DNA of 64,000 nucleotides, taken from Udaeobacter sp963836455. GTDB lineage: Bacteria; Verrucomicrobiota; Verrucomicrobiia; Chthoniobacterales; UBA10450. Location: contig CAWIJH010000008.1 in assembly GCA_963836455.1 (NCBI GenBank), positions 1 through 64,000 on the forward strand, read 5' to 3'. The position numbers and the translations under genes were made by a program. A model generated the notes under the pieces. It worked only from the letters and a program-made list of their open reading frames with translations. It ran no database searches and was not told the origin of the DNA. Below, in pieces: positions 47,816 to 57,959 of the stretch. The number at the start of each line of letters is the position of its first letter. Positions within the stretch are counted from its first letter, which is position 1.

Positions 47816-49645
47816 ATGCTGAGGAAAGCCCTTTATCTTTTTGGAATCTGGGCGCGCGGCGTCAAGGGAACGGTCGGAGCCAGCACTCTGCGAATGAGAC
47901 AGGTTAGTACGTTCGTTCGGTTAGCGGTGGTGGCGTGGGGCCTTGTCTTGGGGGGTAATCTCCTCGCGGCGACGGTGCCTCCCGGGTTTACTGAAACTAC
48001 AATTTCGGGACCATGGACCAACGCCGTCGAAGTCACTTTCGAAAGCAACGGGCGCATGTATGTGTCCGAAGGAACGGGCCAAATCTGGTTCAAAGATCCG
48101 GGAGACGCTAATTATACGCTCCTGCTCGACATCCATGACGAAGTCGGCAAATGGGGTGACCACGGGATGCTGGGCTTTGCGCTGGATCCCGAGTTTCGAG
48201 TCAATGGTTACATCTATGTGTTGTACGTCGTGGATCGATACTATCTTTTCCATTTCGGGGATCCCGATTACGATCCCAATGCAAATGAATACAACGCTGC
48301 GACGATCGGCCGCCTAACCCGGTACACATGTCGATCGGCAGATGGCTTTCGCTCAGTGGATCCAGCCAGCCGGCAAATCCTGATTGGCGAAACGAGGCAG
48401 ACGGGAATCCCAATTTGCTCCGAAACTCATGGAGTTGGGAGCTTGGTTTTCGGTGAGGATGGCACATTGTTGTTGTCCTGCGGAGACGGCGCCAGCTGGC
48501 AAACCACCGACGTTGGTGGCGCTCAAACGGGTAGTTATGCTCCACAAGCTCTGGCCGATGGCATTCTCCGCCCGAAGGAAGATGTAGGGGCTTTCCGCGC
48601 TCAATTGGTTGATTCCCTGAACGGAAAGGTGCTGCGGATTGATCCGGCCACGGGCAACGGTATACCCAGCAATCCTTACTACGACACCGCCAATCCCAGG
48701 TCGCCGCGCTCACGGGTTTGGGCACTAGGACTGCGCAATCCGTTCCGCATGGGCCTGCAGCCCAACACGGGCAGCCATTTTCCACCCGACGGCAACCCCG
48801 GCGTCCTGTACCTTGGGCATGTTGGTTGGGGTACTTGGGAAGCATTGGACGTGGTGACCGGCGCAAAAGACAACTTTGGGTGGCCGCGGTATGAAGGATT
48901 GAGTCTCAACTCGCCCTATAATAATTTCAACATCGCCAACCAGGACGCTCCCAACCCGTTGTTTCCCGCCGCGGGGTGCAACCAGTATTTTTCTTTCAAC
49001 CAACTACTTCACGAAGACACTCTGGATCCGGCCGGGCAGCCGCCGTTCGCAAATCCCTGCAACGCTTCGCAGAACATACCCAGTTCTATCCCGCAGTTTC
49101 TCCACACTCGGCCAGTGCTTGATTGGAATCACGGCTCCCCAATCACACGTACGCCGATTTACGGCGCCTCGGGCGATGCTCAGGTAGCTAACGTGGGAGA
49201 TCCCGGATCGCCGGTGTCCGGAACGCCGTTCAGCGGAAACTGCGCTATTGGAGGTACTGGTTACACCGGCACGAACTTTCCGGCGGCCTATCAAAACCGA
49301 TATTATTTTGCCGACTGGGGTCAGGGGTTGATCAAAACCCTCACCTTCGATGCGAATAACAAGCCGGTTGCACTGGGTAGTTTTGCGACTGCGGCCGGCG
49401 CCGTTGTCGACATGGTCCAGCATCCTGTCGATGGCACCCTTTATTACATCACTTACGACTACAATGGGGGGGCGCTCAAGCAACTTTCCTATACTGGTAA
49501 TCGGACGCCGATCGCAGTTGCCTCCGCGGATCGATATTATGGCGCCACGCCCCTGGCGGTGCAGTTCAGTAGCAACGGCTCGTACACGATCCCGATAACC
49601 AGCAGATCACCTATTCGTGGAACTTTGGTGATGGTTCGCCTGTGA
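47816..49645 (+). CDS. Giant secreted protein, part 1: PQQ-dependent sugar dehydrogenase (GSDH) propeller
   Basis: N-terminal catalytic region of a probable ~2,680-codon protein. The signal peptide is VRLAVVAWGLVLGGNLLAA; ATG 47816 or, giving a cleaner leader, ATG 47894. The GSDH/sorbosone-dehydrogenase propeller shows WGDHGMLGFALDPEF with the catalytic-type His, NGYIYVLYVVDRYY, GSLVFGEDGTLLLSCGDG, LNGKVLRIDPATG and LGLRNPFRMGLQ; YFADWGQGLIKTL is a late blade. Such enzymes oxidise aldoses in the periplasm or outside with PQQ and calcium. A PKD domain begins at TPLAVQFSSNGSY, where the frame breaks just after a GTAC (49582-49585); the next frame carries on as SWNFGDGSPVSTQ. Confidence 0.82.
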   Translation: MLRKALYLFGIWARGVKGTVGASTLRMRQVSTFVRLAVVAWGLVLGGNLLAATVPPGFTETTISGPWTNAVEVTFESNGRMYVSEGTGQIWFKDPGDANYTLLLDIHDEVGKWGDHGMLGFALDPEFRVNGYIYVLYVVDRYYLFHFGDPDYDPNANEYNAATIGRLTRYTCRSADGFRSVDPASRQILIGETRQTGIPICSETHGVGSLVFGEDGTLLLSCGDGASWQTTDVGGAQTGSYAPQALADGILRPKEDVGAFRAQLVDSLNGKVLRIDPATGNGIPSNPYYDTANPRSPRSRVWALGLRNPFRMGLQPNTGSHFPPDGNPGVLYLGHVGWGTWEALDVVTGAKDNFGWPRYEGLSLNSPYNNFNIANQDAPNPLFPAAGCNQYFSFNQLLHEDTLDPAGQPPFANPCNASQNIPSSIPQFLHTRPVLDWNHGSPITRTPIYGASGDAQVANVGDPGSPVSGTPFSGNCAIGGTGYTGTNFPAAYQNRYYFADWGQGLIKTLTFDANNKPVALGSFATAAGAVVDMVQHPVDGTLYYITYDYNGGALKQLSYTGNRTPIAVASADRYYGATPLAVQFSSNGSYTIPITSRSPIRGTLVMVRL

Positions 49646-51090
49646 GCACGCAGGCCAACCCCGCCCACACCTTTACCGCCACACCAGGCGTGCCAACGGA
49701 GTACGTTGTGACCCTGACGGTGACTGACACCGGTAATTTGTCGGCGCAAGCGACCTTAATTATCTCGGTAAACAACACGCCTCCCAACGTTACTATCACC
49801 AGCCCGGTGAATGGCACGCTGTATTCGCCGTTCAATCCAACCACGATCAACCTGACGGCGACGGTCAACGACGCCCAGTCGAGCGACCCTCAACTATCTT
49901 ATCAATGGCAGGTGTTGCTGCATCATAATGATCACAACCATCTCGTTTACTCGGATACGAACCATTCCACCACAGCCGTGCTCGATCCAACCGGCTGCGA
50001 TGGCATCAACATCTATTACTATCGGATTCTTCTGACGGTGACGGATCCGCAAGGGTTGGCGACGACTCAGGAGGTGCGGCTCTATCCAGATTGTGGGCCG
50101 GATACCCCGCCGACGATTTCTAACATCCCCGATCAAACTATTCCTCAAAATGGTTCCACCGGTCCGATTCCGTTCACCGTGGGCGACGTGCAAGTCGCAC
50201 CGGCAAATCTGCAATTGAGCGGGGTGTCATCTAACCTGGGGCTGATACCTAATCAGAACATCGTGTTCGGAGGCTCCGGCGCCAACCGCACCGTAACTGT
50301 AACACCGACGGCTGGACAAACGGGAAATGCGACGATCACGGTCACGGTAAATGATGGGCCCAATAACACCAGTCCGAGCTTCCTGGTCACGGTGAATGCG
50401 GGTTCACCTACACCCAGCCCGACGCCGACACCCACGGCTACGCCTACGCCGGGACCGACTGTAGCATGTCAGCGGCCACTGACGATCGACCATACCAAGG
50501 TACCCAGCACGCAGTCTAATTTCACGGCACTGGTCAGCCTCAGTGATCCTGCGCTTAAGACTGTTGCCAATGGTGGTCACGTAGCTAATGCGAACGGATA
50601 TGACATCGGGTTTTACGCTGACTCCGGGGGGACTACGAAGCTCAAGTGGGAAGTTGAGAAATACGATGGTGTAACCGGCAACCTGATCGCATGGGTAAAG
50701 ATCCCCTCTGTGTCCAGTTCCACCGACACGGTCTTTTACCTGATGTATGGCGATAGCTCGATCAATACAAACCAGTCCGATCCGCCCAATACCTGGGACT
50801 TAAACTTCAAGGCTGTGTGGCATCTGGGCAACGGCTCTACCCTATCGCTGAATGACAGCACGAGCAACGGAAGCAGTCTTGCAAACGTGGGAGCAACTGG
50901 GGCTACGACCGGAAAAATATCCGGGGGAGCAGGTCCGTTTAATGGAACATCTCAGTGTCTTAAAACTACAAGCTCGATCAACCTGGGGACAAACAAGGTA
51001 ACCCTATCTGCATGGGTGAACATAACAGGTTACTCCTCTAACTTTGCGGCTCTTGCTCAATTTGCCAGTACCGAACTGGTATTTCAATAG
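49642..51090 (+). CDS. Giant secreted protein, part 2: PKD and Ig-like domains, Thr-Pro linker, first DUF2341-LamG unit
   Basis: Continuation of the preceding protein after a frameshift. Order: the rest of the PKD domain (NPAHTFTATPGVPTEYVVTL), an Ig-like domain (VTITSPVNGTLYSPF), a second Ig/HYR-like domain (PPTISNIPDQTIPQNGSTG), a short Thr-Pro linker, then DUF2341 (CQRPLTIDHTKVPSTQSNF to TDTVFYLMYGD) and the start of a LamG/concanavalin-like domain. The frame stops at 51090 because GCCAGTACC has one more C than the same site in the other repeat units (GCCAGTAC). Extracellular carbohydrate binding is likely. No independent start is credible. Confidence 0.75.
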   Translation: MSTQANPAHTFTATPGVPTEYVVTLTVTDTGNLSAQATLIISVNNTPPNVTITSPVNGTLYSPFNPTTINLTATVNDAQSSDPQLSYQWQVLLHHNDHNHLVYSDTNHSTTAVLDPTGCDGINIYYYRILLTVTDPQGLATTQEVRLYPDCGPDTPPTISNIPDQTIPQNGSTGPIPFTVGDVQVAPANLQLSGVSSNLGLIPNQNIVFGGSGANRTVTVTPTAGQTGNATITVTVNDGPNNTSPSFLVTVNAGSPTPSPTPTPTATPTPGPTVACQRPLTIDHTKVPSTQSNFTALVSLSDPALKTVANGGHVANANGYDIGFYADSGGTTKLKWEVEKYDGVTGNLIAWVKIPSVSSSTDTVFYLMYGDSSINTNQSDPPNTWDLNFKAVWHLGNGSTLSLNDSTSNGSSLANVGATGATTGKISGGAGPFNGTSQCLKTTSSINLGTNKVTLSAWVNITGYSSNFAALAQFASTELVFQ

Positions 51091-51689
51091 CAACTCGTTT
51101 TCCAGTACACCCAACGAAGCGGGCACGTGGGGAGTATGGGCGGCAGGCAACAATGGGCTTCATAACGGAGGAAAATTCACCAGGCCGTCAGCCGGGGTTC
51201 ATCATGTTGTTTTCACATACGACACAACCCTTGGAGCGGCACTGAACGTGACAGCATACGTTGACGGGGTAGCGCAGACAATTACGCAAACGTTTAGCGA
51301 CAACACCGCGAGCGCCAACTTTGGAAACTATCTTCTTCATTTAATGGGGCAATCAGATGAAACCGTGTTTTGGCCTGCGACGTATCTGGATGAAGTCAAG
51401 TTAAGTTCCTCTGTCCGAAACGCTGCCTGGGTTACAACCGAGTACCAACAACCAAAGCTCCCCGGGAACATTTATCACCATCGGCAGCGAGAATTGCCCG
51501 ACGACAACACCGACGCCGACTCCTACTGGTACTCCAATTGTAACACCAACTCCGACTCCGCCACCGCCCACACCAACGCCCACTCCGCCACCACCGACCC
51601 CCACACCAACGCCCACTCCGCCACCACCGACCCCAACGCCGACTGCCACGCCTCCCCCACCGACACCAACGGCAACACCAACACCGGGG
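50455..51689 (+). repeat. Tandem repeat unit 1 (DUF2341-LamG-linker), 1,235 bp
   Basis: First of three near-identical tandem units, each beginning CC(G/A)ACTGTAGCATGTCA and ending in a Thr-Pro-coding linker. It is closer to unit 3 than to unit 2: units 1 and 3 share AAAACTACAAGCTCGATC, where unit 2 has AAAACGATTAGCCCGATC. Confidence 0.88.
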
Positions 51690-52401
51690 CCGACTGTAGC
51701 ATGTCAACGATCACTGACGATCGACCATACCAAGGTTCCCAGCACACAGTCCAATTTCACGGGTACTGGTCAGCCTCACTGATCCGGCGCTTAAGACGAT
51801 TGCCAACGGTGGCCACGTAGCCAATGCCAACGGATACGACATCGGTTTTTATGCTGACTCCGGAGGGACTACGAAGCTCAAATGGGAAGTTGAGAAATAC
51901 GATGGTACAACCGGCAACCTGATCGCATGGGTAAAGATCCCGTCTGTGTCCAGTTCAACCGACACGGTCTTTTACCTGATGTATGGCGATAGCTCGATCA
52001 ATACAATCCAGTCCGATCCGCCCAATACCTGGGACTTAAACTTCAGGGCTGTGTGGCATCTGGGCAACGGCTCTACACTGTCGCTTTCTGACAGCACGAG
52101 CAATGGAAGCAGTCTTGCAAACGTGGGAGCAACTGGGGCTACGACCGGAAAAATATCCGGGGGAGCAGGTCCGTTTAACGGAACATCTCAGTGTCTTAAA
52201 ACGATTAGCCCGATCAACCTGGGGACAAACAAGGTAACCCTATCTGCATGGGTGAACATAACAGGTTACTCCTCTAATTTTGCGGCCCTTGCTCAATTTG
52301 CCAGTACGAACTGGTATTTCAACAACAACTCGTTTTCCAGTACCACCCAACGAAGCGGGCACGTGGGGAGTATGGGCGGCAGGAAACAGCGGGTCTCATA
52401 A
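51044..52401 (+). CDS. Giant secreted protein, part 3: end of unit 1 and unit 2 (four single-base insertions)
   Basis: Frames 51044-51820 and 51946-52401 hold the rest of LamG 1, the linker, DUF2341 2 and most of LamG 2. Compared with the intact third unit there is one extra base at each of four places: GTACC at 51068-51072, GTACC at 51442-51446, GGGTAC at 51761-51766 and GTACC at 52339-52343. Removing them makes one open frame. Protein features repeat those of unit 3: VHHVVFTYDTTLGAALNVTA, NYLLHLMGQSDETVFWPAT. This is not a separate gene. Confidence 0.6.
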
Positions 52402-52891
52402 CGGAGGAAAATTCACCAGGCCGTCAGCCGGGGTTCATCATGTTGTTTTCACATACGACACGACCCTTGGAGCGGCACTGAACGTGACAGCATACGTTGA
52501 CGGGGTAGCGCAAACAATTACTCAAACGTATAGCGACAACACTGCGAGCGCCAACTTTGGAAACTATCTTCTTCATTTAATGGGGCAATCAGATGAAACC
52601 GTGTTTTGGCCTGCGACGTATCTGGATGAAGTCAGGTTAAGTTCCTCTGTCCGAAACGCTGCCTGGGTTACAACCGAGTACAACAACCAAAGCTCCCCGG
52701 GAACATTTATCACCATCGGCAGCGAGAATTGCCCGACGACAACACCGACGCCGACTCCTACTGGTACTCCAATTGTAACACCAACTCCGACTCCGCCACC
52801 GCCCACACCAACGCCCACTCCGCCACCACCGACCCCCACACCAACGCCCACTCCGCCACCACCGACACCAACGCCGACACCAACACCGGGG
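51690..52891 (+). repeat. Tandem repeat unit 2, 1,202 bp
   Basis: Second unit; carries private changes (AATACAATCCAG for AATACAAACCAG, CTTTCTGACAGC for CTGAATGACAGC) and two of the four single-base insertions. Linker slightly shorter than in unit 1. Confidence 0.88.
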
Positions 52892-55855
52892 CCAACTGTA
52901 GCATGTCAGCGGCCACTGACGATCGACCATACCAAGGTGCCCAGTACACAGTCCAATTTCACGGTACTGGTCAGCCTCACTGATCCGGCGCTTAAGACGA
53001 TTGCCAACGGTGGCCACGTAGCCAATGCCAACGGATACGACATCGGTTTTTATGCTGACTCCGGAGGGACTACGAAGCTCAAATGGGAAGTTGAGAAATA
53101 CGATGGTACAACCGGCAACCTGATCGCATGGGTAAAGATCCCGTCTGTGTCCAGTTCAACCGACACGGTCTTTTACCTGATGTATGGAGACAGCTCGATC
53201 AATACAAACCAGTCCGATCCGCCCAATACCTGGGACTTAAACTTCAAGGCTGTGTGGCATCTGGGCAACGGCTCTACCCTATCGCTGAATGACAGCACGA
53301 GCAACGGAAGCAGTCTTGCAAACGTGGGAGCAACTGGGGCTACGACCGGAAAAATATCCGGGGGAGCAGGTCCGTTTAATGGAACATCTCAGTGTCTTAA
53401 AACTACAAGCTCGATCAACCTGGGGACAAACAAGGTAACCCTATCTGCATGGGTGAACATAACAGGTTACTCCTCTAACTTTGCGGCTCTTGCTCAATTT
53501 GCCAGTACGAACTGGTATTTCAATAGCAACTCGTTTTCCAGTACACCCAACGAAGCGGGCACGTGGGGAGTATGGGCGGCAGGCAACAATGGGCTTCATA
53601 ACGGAGGAAAATTCACCAGGCCGTCAGCCGGGGTTCATCATGTTGTTTTCACATACGACACAACCCTTGGAGCGGCACTGAACGTGACAGCATACGTTGA
53701 CGGGGTAGCGCAGACAATTACGCAAACGTTTAGCGACAACACCGCGAGCGCCAACTTTGGAAACTATCTTCTTCATTTAATGGGGCAATCAGATGAAACC
53801 GTGTTTTGGCCTGCGACGTATCTGGATGAAGTCAAGTTAAGTTCCTCTGTCCGAAGCGCTGCCTGGGTTACAACCGAGTACAACAACCAAAGCTCCCCGG
53901 GAACATTTATCACCATCGGCAGCGAGAATTGCCCGACGACAACACCGACGCCGACTCCTACTGGTACTCCAATTGTAACACCAACTCCGACTCCGCCACC
54001 GCCCACACCAACGCCCACTCCGCCACCACCGACCCCCACACCAACGCCCACTCCGCCACCACCGACCCCAACGCCGACTGCCACGCCGACGGCAACTCCT
54101 ACCGCAACACCTACGCCGGGATTCTTAGCAGACAACTTCAATCGCCAAGATGGTGGACTGGGGCTCAATTGGACAAAGCCCGCCGCGTCGGAAAACAACC
54201 TGGTTATTTTTAGCGGCCAGGTAGAAGCAGATGTCGAGAACAGCAACAATTTCGCTTTTTGGTCAGCCAACAGCTTCACCGACGATCAGTACTCGCAAAT
54301 TGCAATCACGAAGATCGGGTCGTGGCCTGGCGTAATCGTGCGGGCGGATGGGATTTTGGACCGTTTTTACCTCGGGGTTGTTGCGGGGCAGAACGACTAT
54401 CGGATCTATCGAAGATGGGACGGTGGTTATTTTCTGCTGGCCACTGGAACGACGGAGACATGGCAAGTGGGCGATGCGTTAATGCTGGGGGTAACGGGAA
54501 GCGTTAATCCCGTGAATGTGACGCTTTACCACAACGGAAGTGCGGTCTTGAATTGGACGAGCAGTTCGAATGCAGAGGTGAAAACGGGCGGAAGCCCAGG
54601 AATTGGAATTTATTCGCCCACTGGCGAGGATTTAACGCTGGATAACTGGCAGGGTGGGAATCTGCCAACGGACACGCAACCGCCAAGTGCGCCGTCGAAT
54701 CTGGTTGCGAGTACATTAGGTGTGAGTCAGGTCAACCTGAGTTGGACTGCGTCAACCGATAACGTACGTGTTACAGGCTATCGCGTTGAGCGGCGGAATC
54801 CTGGGGCCCCGGGTTTTGCTCAGGTTGGGACAACCACCACGACTAGCTATAATGACACAGGCTTAGCCGCCGGGAGCAACTACAGATACCGGGTCCGCGC
54901 AGTCGATGCCGCGCAGAACCTGAGTCAATATTCGGGGATGGCGAACACGACAACGCTGGCCGGTATTGCGGCTAGTGATGGTTTTAATCGGGTGGACGGA
55001 GGACTGGGCCTCAACTGGGTCAAACCGGCACCGGCGTCGGAACAGACGTTGATCATTCTCGACAACGCAGTGACGCCCGACACCGACAACGCACACTGTT
55101 ACGCCTATTGGGTGGGAAGCACGTTTAACCAGGATCAGTATTCTCAGGTGCAGATGAGAAACGTGGGACCATGGAATGGAGTGATTGCTCGCGTACAAGC
55201 CGGAATCGATCGATTCTATATGGCCTTTGTATTTGACGTTAACGACTACCGTCTCTATCTCCGAAAGGACGGGCTTTATTATTCCTTGGCTACGGGCACT
55301 ACCGAGACATGGGTGCCTGGCGATATTGTCAGGCTGGAGGCGGTGGGGTCTAACCCCGTGCAGTTGAGATTGCTGAGAAACGGAAACCCGGTGCTGACCT
55401 ATACCGACGCAACAGAGAACCTCGCTGGAGGCAGCCCCGGCATAGGGATATTTTCGCGAACCGATGCTAATCTCACGATCGATAATTGGGAGGGGGGCAA
55501 TCTGGGACCCATGGGGCCTCTAATGCCATATACGCCACTGGAACCAAGTGTGCCCGGTAATCTTGTGGCCACGGCATTAGGAGTGAGTCAAGTCAAGCTG
55601 ACTTGGGTGGCAGCATCCGGCAACGTCCGTGCCACCAAGTATGAAGTAGAGCGGAAGGACCCGGCAAGCACGCGGTTTGTGCATCTGGCAACGACTACCG
55701 GAACGAGCTACACTGACACGGGATTGGCAGCAGGTGGCAACTACAGTTATCGCGTTTTGACGAGGGACGCGAAAGGGAAGCTCAAAGACTATTCAGGTGT
55801 GGTAAGCGTGACAACAGGTTCACCAACAATTATTCCTCCCGAACCGCGATATTGA
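52280..55855 (+). CDS. Giant secreted protein, part 4: LamG 2 end, DUF2341-LamG 3, two LamG-like/FN3 modules
   Basis: Intact 1,191-codon frame forming the C-terminal half. Order: LamG 2 end, Thr-Pro linker (TTTPTPTPTGTPIVTPTP), DUF2341 3 (CQRPLTIDHTKVPSTQSNF), LamG 3, a second long Thr-Pro linker, then two repeats of a beta-sandwich domain (DNFNRQDGGLGLNWTKP, and DGFNRVDGGLGLNWVKP) each followed by a fibronectin type III domain (PPSAPSNLVASTLGVSQVN, and PSVPGNLVATALGVSQVKL). It ends NP-type PPEPRY with no PEP-CTERM, LPXTG or TM anchor visible. The start at 52280 is only where the frame opens. Likely binds the extracellular matrix polysaccharide. Confidence 0.78.
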   Translation: MRPLLNLPVRTGISTTTRFPVPPNEAGTWGVWAAGNSGSHNGGKFTRPSAGVHHVVFTYDTTLGAALNVTAYVDGVAQTITQTYSDNTASANFGNYLLHLMGQSDETVFWPATYLDEVRLSSSVRNAAWVTTEYNNQSSPGTFITIGSENCPTTTPTPTPTGTPIVTPTPTPPPPTPTPTPPPPTPTPTPTPPPPTPTPTPTPGPTVACQRPLTIDHTKVPSTQSNFTVLVSLTDPALKTIANGGHVANANGYDIGFYADSGGTTKLKWEVEKYDGTTGNLIAWVKIPSVSSSTDTVFYLMYGDSSINTNQSDPPNTWDLNFKAVWHLGNGSTLSLNDSTSNGSSLANVGATGATTGKISGGAGPFNGTSQCLKTTSSINLGTNKVTLSAWVNITGYSSNFAALAQFASTNWYFNSNSFSSTPNEAGTWGVWAAGNNGLHNGGKFTRPSAGVHHVVFTYDTTLGAALNVTAYVDGVAQTITQTFSDNTASANFGNYLLHLMGQSDETVFWPATYLDEVKLSSSVRSAAWVTTEYNNQSSPGTFITIGSENCPTTTPTPTPTGTPIVTPTPTPPPPTPTPTPPPPTPTPTPTPPPPTPTPTATPTATPTATPTPGFLADNFNRQDGGLGLNWTKPAASENNLVIFSGQVEADVENSNNFAFWSANSFTDDQYSQIAITKIGSWPGVIVRADGILDRFYLGVVAGQNDYRIYRRWDGGYFLLATGTTETWQVGDALMLGVTGSVNPVNVTLYHNGSAVLNWTSSSNAEVKTGGSPGIGIYSPTGEDLTLDNWQGGNLPTDTQPPSAPSNLVASTLGVSQVNLSWTASTDNVRVTGYRVERRNPGAPGFAQVGTTTTTSYNDTGLAAGSNYRYRVRAVDAAQNLSQYSGMANTTTLAGIAASDGFNRVDGGLGLNWVKPAPASEQTLIILDNAVTPDTDNAHCYAYWVGSTFNQDQYSQVQMRNVGPWNGVIARVQAGIDRFYMAFVFDVNDYRLYLRKDGLYYSLATGTTETWVPGDIVRLEAVGSNPVQLRLLRNGNPVLTYTDATENLAGGSPGIGIFSRTDANLTIDNWEGGNLGPMGPLMPYTPLEPSVPGNLVATALGVSQVKLTWVAASGNVRATKYEVERKDPASTRFVHLATTTGTSYTDTGLAAGGNYSYRVLTRDAKGKLKDYSGVVSVTTGSPTIIPPEPRY
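52892..54084 (+). repeat. Tandem repeat unit 3, about 1,190 bp
   Basis: Third unit, fully open in the long frame, so it is the reference for locating indels in units 1 and 2. The right edge is approximate because it ends inside the repetitive Thr-Pro linker (to about 54118). Confidence 0.85.
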
Positions 55856-55990
55856 GGGCATGACCCAACCGGAGGTAACAGGGCGGGTAAACTCATGAGT
55901 CATCGCTAACCGTTTGGTTATCAAATGTGTGTGGTTCAATGCTGGAACGAAGCCAACATTAACAGCAAGTAACAAGATTTAGAATACCCC

Positions 55991-56554
55991 ATGCAATTCA
56001 GTGAAACAAAGCTCGCGGGAGCCTACATTGTTGACCTGGAACGCAGGGAGGACTCACGAGGTTTTTTCGCACGCGCCTTTTGCCAGAAAGAATTCGCGGC
56101 CCATGGACTCAAGCCATTTATCGCGCAGGCAAATGTCGCCTATAACTATAAGAAGGGCACGCTGCGGGGAATGCATTTCCAATTCCCCCCAGCAGCGGAG
56201 ACCAAACTGGTACGTTGCACACGCGGCGCGATTCTCGACATCATTGTCGACCTACGCCCGGAAAGCCCGACTTACCTCCAGGATATTGCAGTCGAGTTGA
56301 ACGAGGAGAATGGCCGCGCGCTCTACGTGCCAGAACGTTTCGCGCATGGTTATCAGACGTTGCACGACAACACAGAGACAAGCTATCAGGTCGGCGAGTT
56401 CTATGCGCCCGACTATGAGAGCGGCCTCATGCACGACGATCCGCGGCTCAGCCTCGAGTGGCCGCTGCCGGTGACGGTAATTTCGGAGAAAGATCAACAG
56501 TTCAAGTTGCTGGAGCACATCGAGCCAGAGCTCAGGCGGCGTATGACTGTTTAG
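55991..56554 (+). CDS. dTDP-4-dehydrorhamnose 3,5-epimerase (RmlC)-family cupin
   Basis: 187 aa cupin sugar epimerase. RREDSRGFFARAFCQKEF opens the domain, TLRGMHFQFPPAAETKLVRC holds the catalytic His and substrate-binding residues, and LYVPERFAHGYQTLHDNTE the second conserved His region; YAPDYESGLMHDDPRL is the usual later motif. No rmlA, rmlB or rmlD is seen in this window, so it may act on a CDP-sugar made with the cytidylyltransferase two genes downstream. 55856-55990 is non-coding. Confidence 0.85.
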   Translation: MQFSETKLAGAYIVDLERREDSRGFFARAFCQKEFAAHGLKPFIAQANVAYNYKKGTLRGMHFQFPPAAETKLVRCTRGAILDIIVDLRPESPTYLQDIAVELNEENGRALYVPERFAHGYQTLHDNTETSYQVGEFYAPDYESGLMHDDPRLSLEWPLPVTVISEKDQQFKLLEHIEPELRRRMTV

Positions 56555-56579
56555 ATAACACACACAGGAGTAATCATTC

Positions 56580-57906
56580 ATGGTTATCGTCGATAAGGCT
56601 TTGGAAGCACGAGAGGAGCAAGGCAATCCGATCAAGGTCGCAATTCTGGGGGCCGGGTTCATGGCGCAAGGGCTTACCAACCAGATTGTGAACAGCGTCC
56701 CCGCAATGAGCATGGTCGCCATTTATAGCCGCAAGCCGCAGAAGGCGCTCCATGTGCTGCATTATTCCGGCCTGGAGAATCCCATCGAAGCTGTCACCCA
56801 GAATCAGTTAGACGATGCTATCCGTGCAGGGAAGCCAGCCTTTACTCAGGATGTCATGTTACTGGCGCGTTCGGAGCACGTGGATCTAATAGTGGACACG
56901 ACTGGGTCTGTGGAGTTCGGAGCGCATCTGGTACATCGAGGCATTCAAACACGGCAAAGACGTTGTGCTGCTCAATGCAGAACTAGATGCGACAATTGGC
57001 CCGATTCTCCAGACCTACGCTGATAAATACGGAGTGATTCTCTCAGCGTGCGACGGCGACGAACCGGGCTTGCAGATGAATCTGTATCGCTGGGTTAAGG
57101 GTCTTGGCCTTACGCCGCGCGTCATGGGTAACATCAAGGGGCTGCAGGATCCCTATCGAAACCCGAGTACGCAAAAAGGGTTCGCCGAGAAGTGGGGCCA
57201 GAATCCTGCGATGGTGACCAGCTTTGCGGATGGGTCAAAAATCAGCTTCGAGCAAGCGATCGTGGCAAATGCGACCGGAATGGTTGTCAAATCACGCGGC
57301 ATGTCGCGGGGCGCAGAATACAAAGACGACGTGATGAAGATTGGAAAGCTCTACGATATTGAAGAGCTTCGCAGACTCGGTGGGATTGTGGATTATGTCG
57401 TTGGTACACCATTTACAAAGGTCTATTGCCTTGCCGAGCACTCCGATCCGAAGCAGCGGCATTACCTGAATCTTTACAAGATGGGCGAGGGCCCGCTGTA
57501 CTCGTTCTTTCTGCCGTATCATTTAGTTCATTTCGAGGTCCCCAATTCTATCGCTCGGGTTGCGCTCCTGAGGGATTCAGTTGCCAGGCCGCTAGGGGGA
57601 CCGGTAGTTGAGGTTTGTGCGGTTGCTAAACACGATTTGAAAGCAGGCGAGGTGCTCGACGATTATGGAATGTTCATGACCTACGGTGAGGCCGTGAACA
57701 CGGACGAGATGAGCAACCGCCGCTACTTGCCGGAAGGATTAGTCGAAGGCTGTAAACTGAAGCGCGATATTGCCAAGGACGCGGTCCTCACATACGACGA
57801 CGTGGAATTGCCGCAGGGCCGGCTTGCCGATCAGTTGCGCGCCCAACAATACCGCCATTTTCGCGGCGAAACCTGGCTGGAGGAAAAGATCATGAGTCGC
57901 AACTGA
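56580..57906 (+). CDS. Homoserine-dehydrogenase-like oxidoreductase with SAF domain (frameshift near 56931)
   Basis: About 442 aa. VAILGAGFMAQGLTNQIVN is the NAD-binding motif; the first frame continues to EFGAHLV and is then lost at GGTACATCGAG. One base over gives EAFKHGKDVVLLNAELDATI and DGDEPGLQMNLYRWVKGLG. The C-terminal part (VCAVAKHDLKAGEVLDDYGM) is a SAF domain. Homologues are regularly found beside sugar cytidylyltransferases and RmlC-like epimerases, and the order here (cupin, SAF, cytidylyltransferase, PIG-L) matches; the reaction is not known to me. Confidence 0.78.
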
Positions 57907-57959
57907 GCCGGCGGCTTGTTTCAAAGGAACTCTTTGCTTCAAAAACCGGAGAAGAGACT

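Noticed and set aside
50405..54118. Short periodic repeats resembling a CRISPR or VNTR array
   Set aside because: Periodicity is 3 or 6 bases and codes for Thr-Pro; there are no unique spacers and no cas genes.
53773..54279. Minus-strand open frame rich in Gly-Val repeats opposite the Thr-Pro linkers (also at 51401-51649 and 52573-52851)
   Set aside because: It is the mirror of the Thr-Pro-coding repeats; composition is fully explained by the plus-strand linker and no domain is present.
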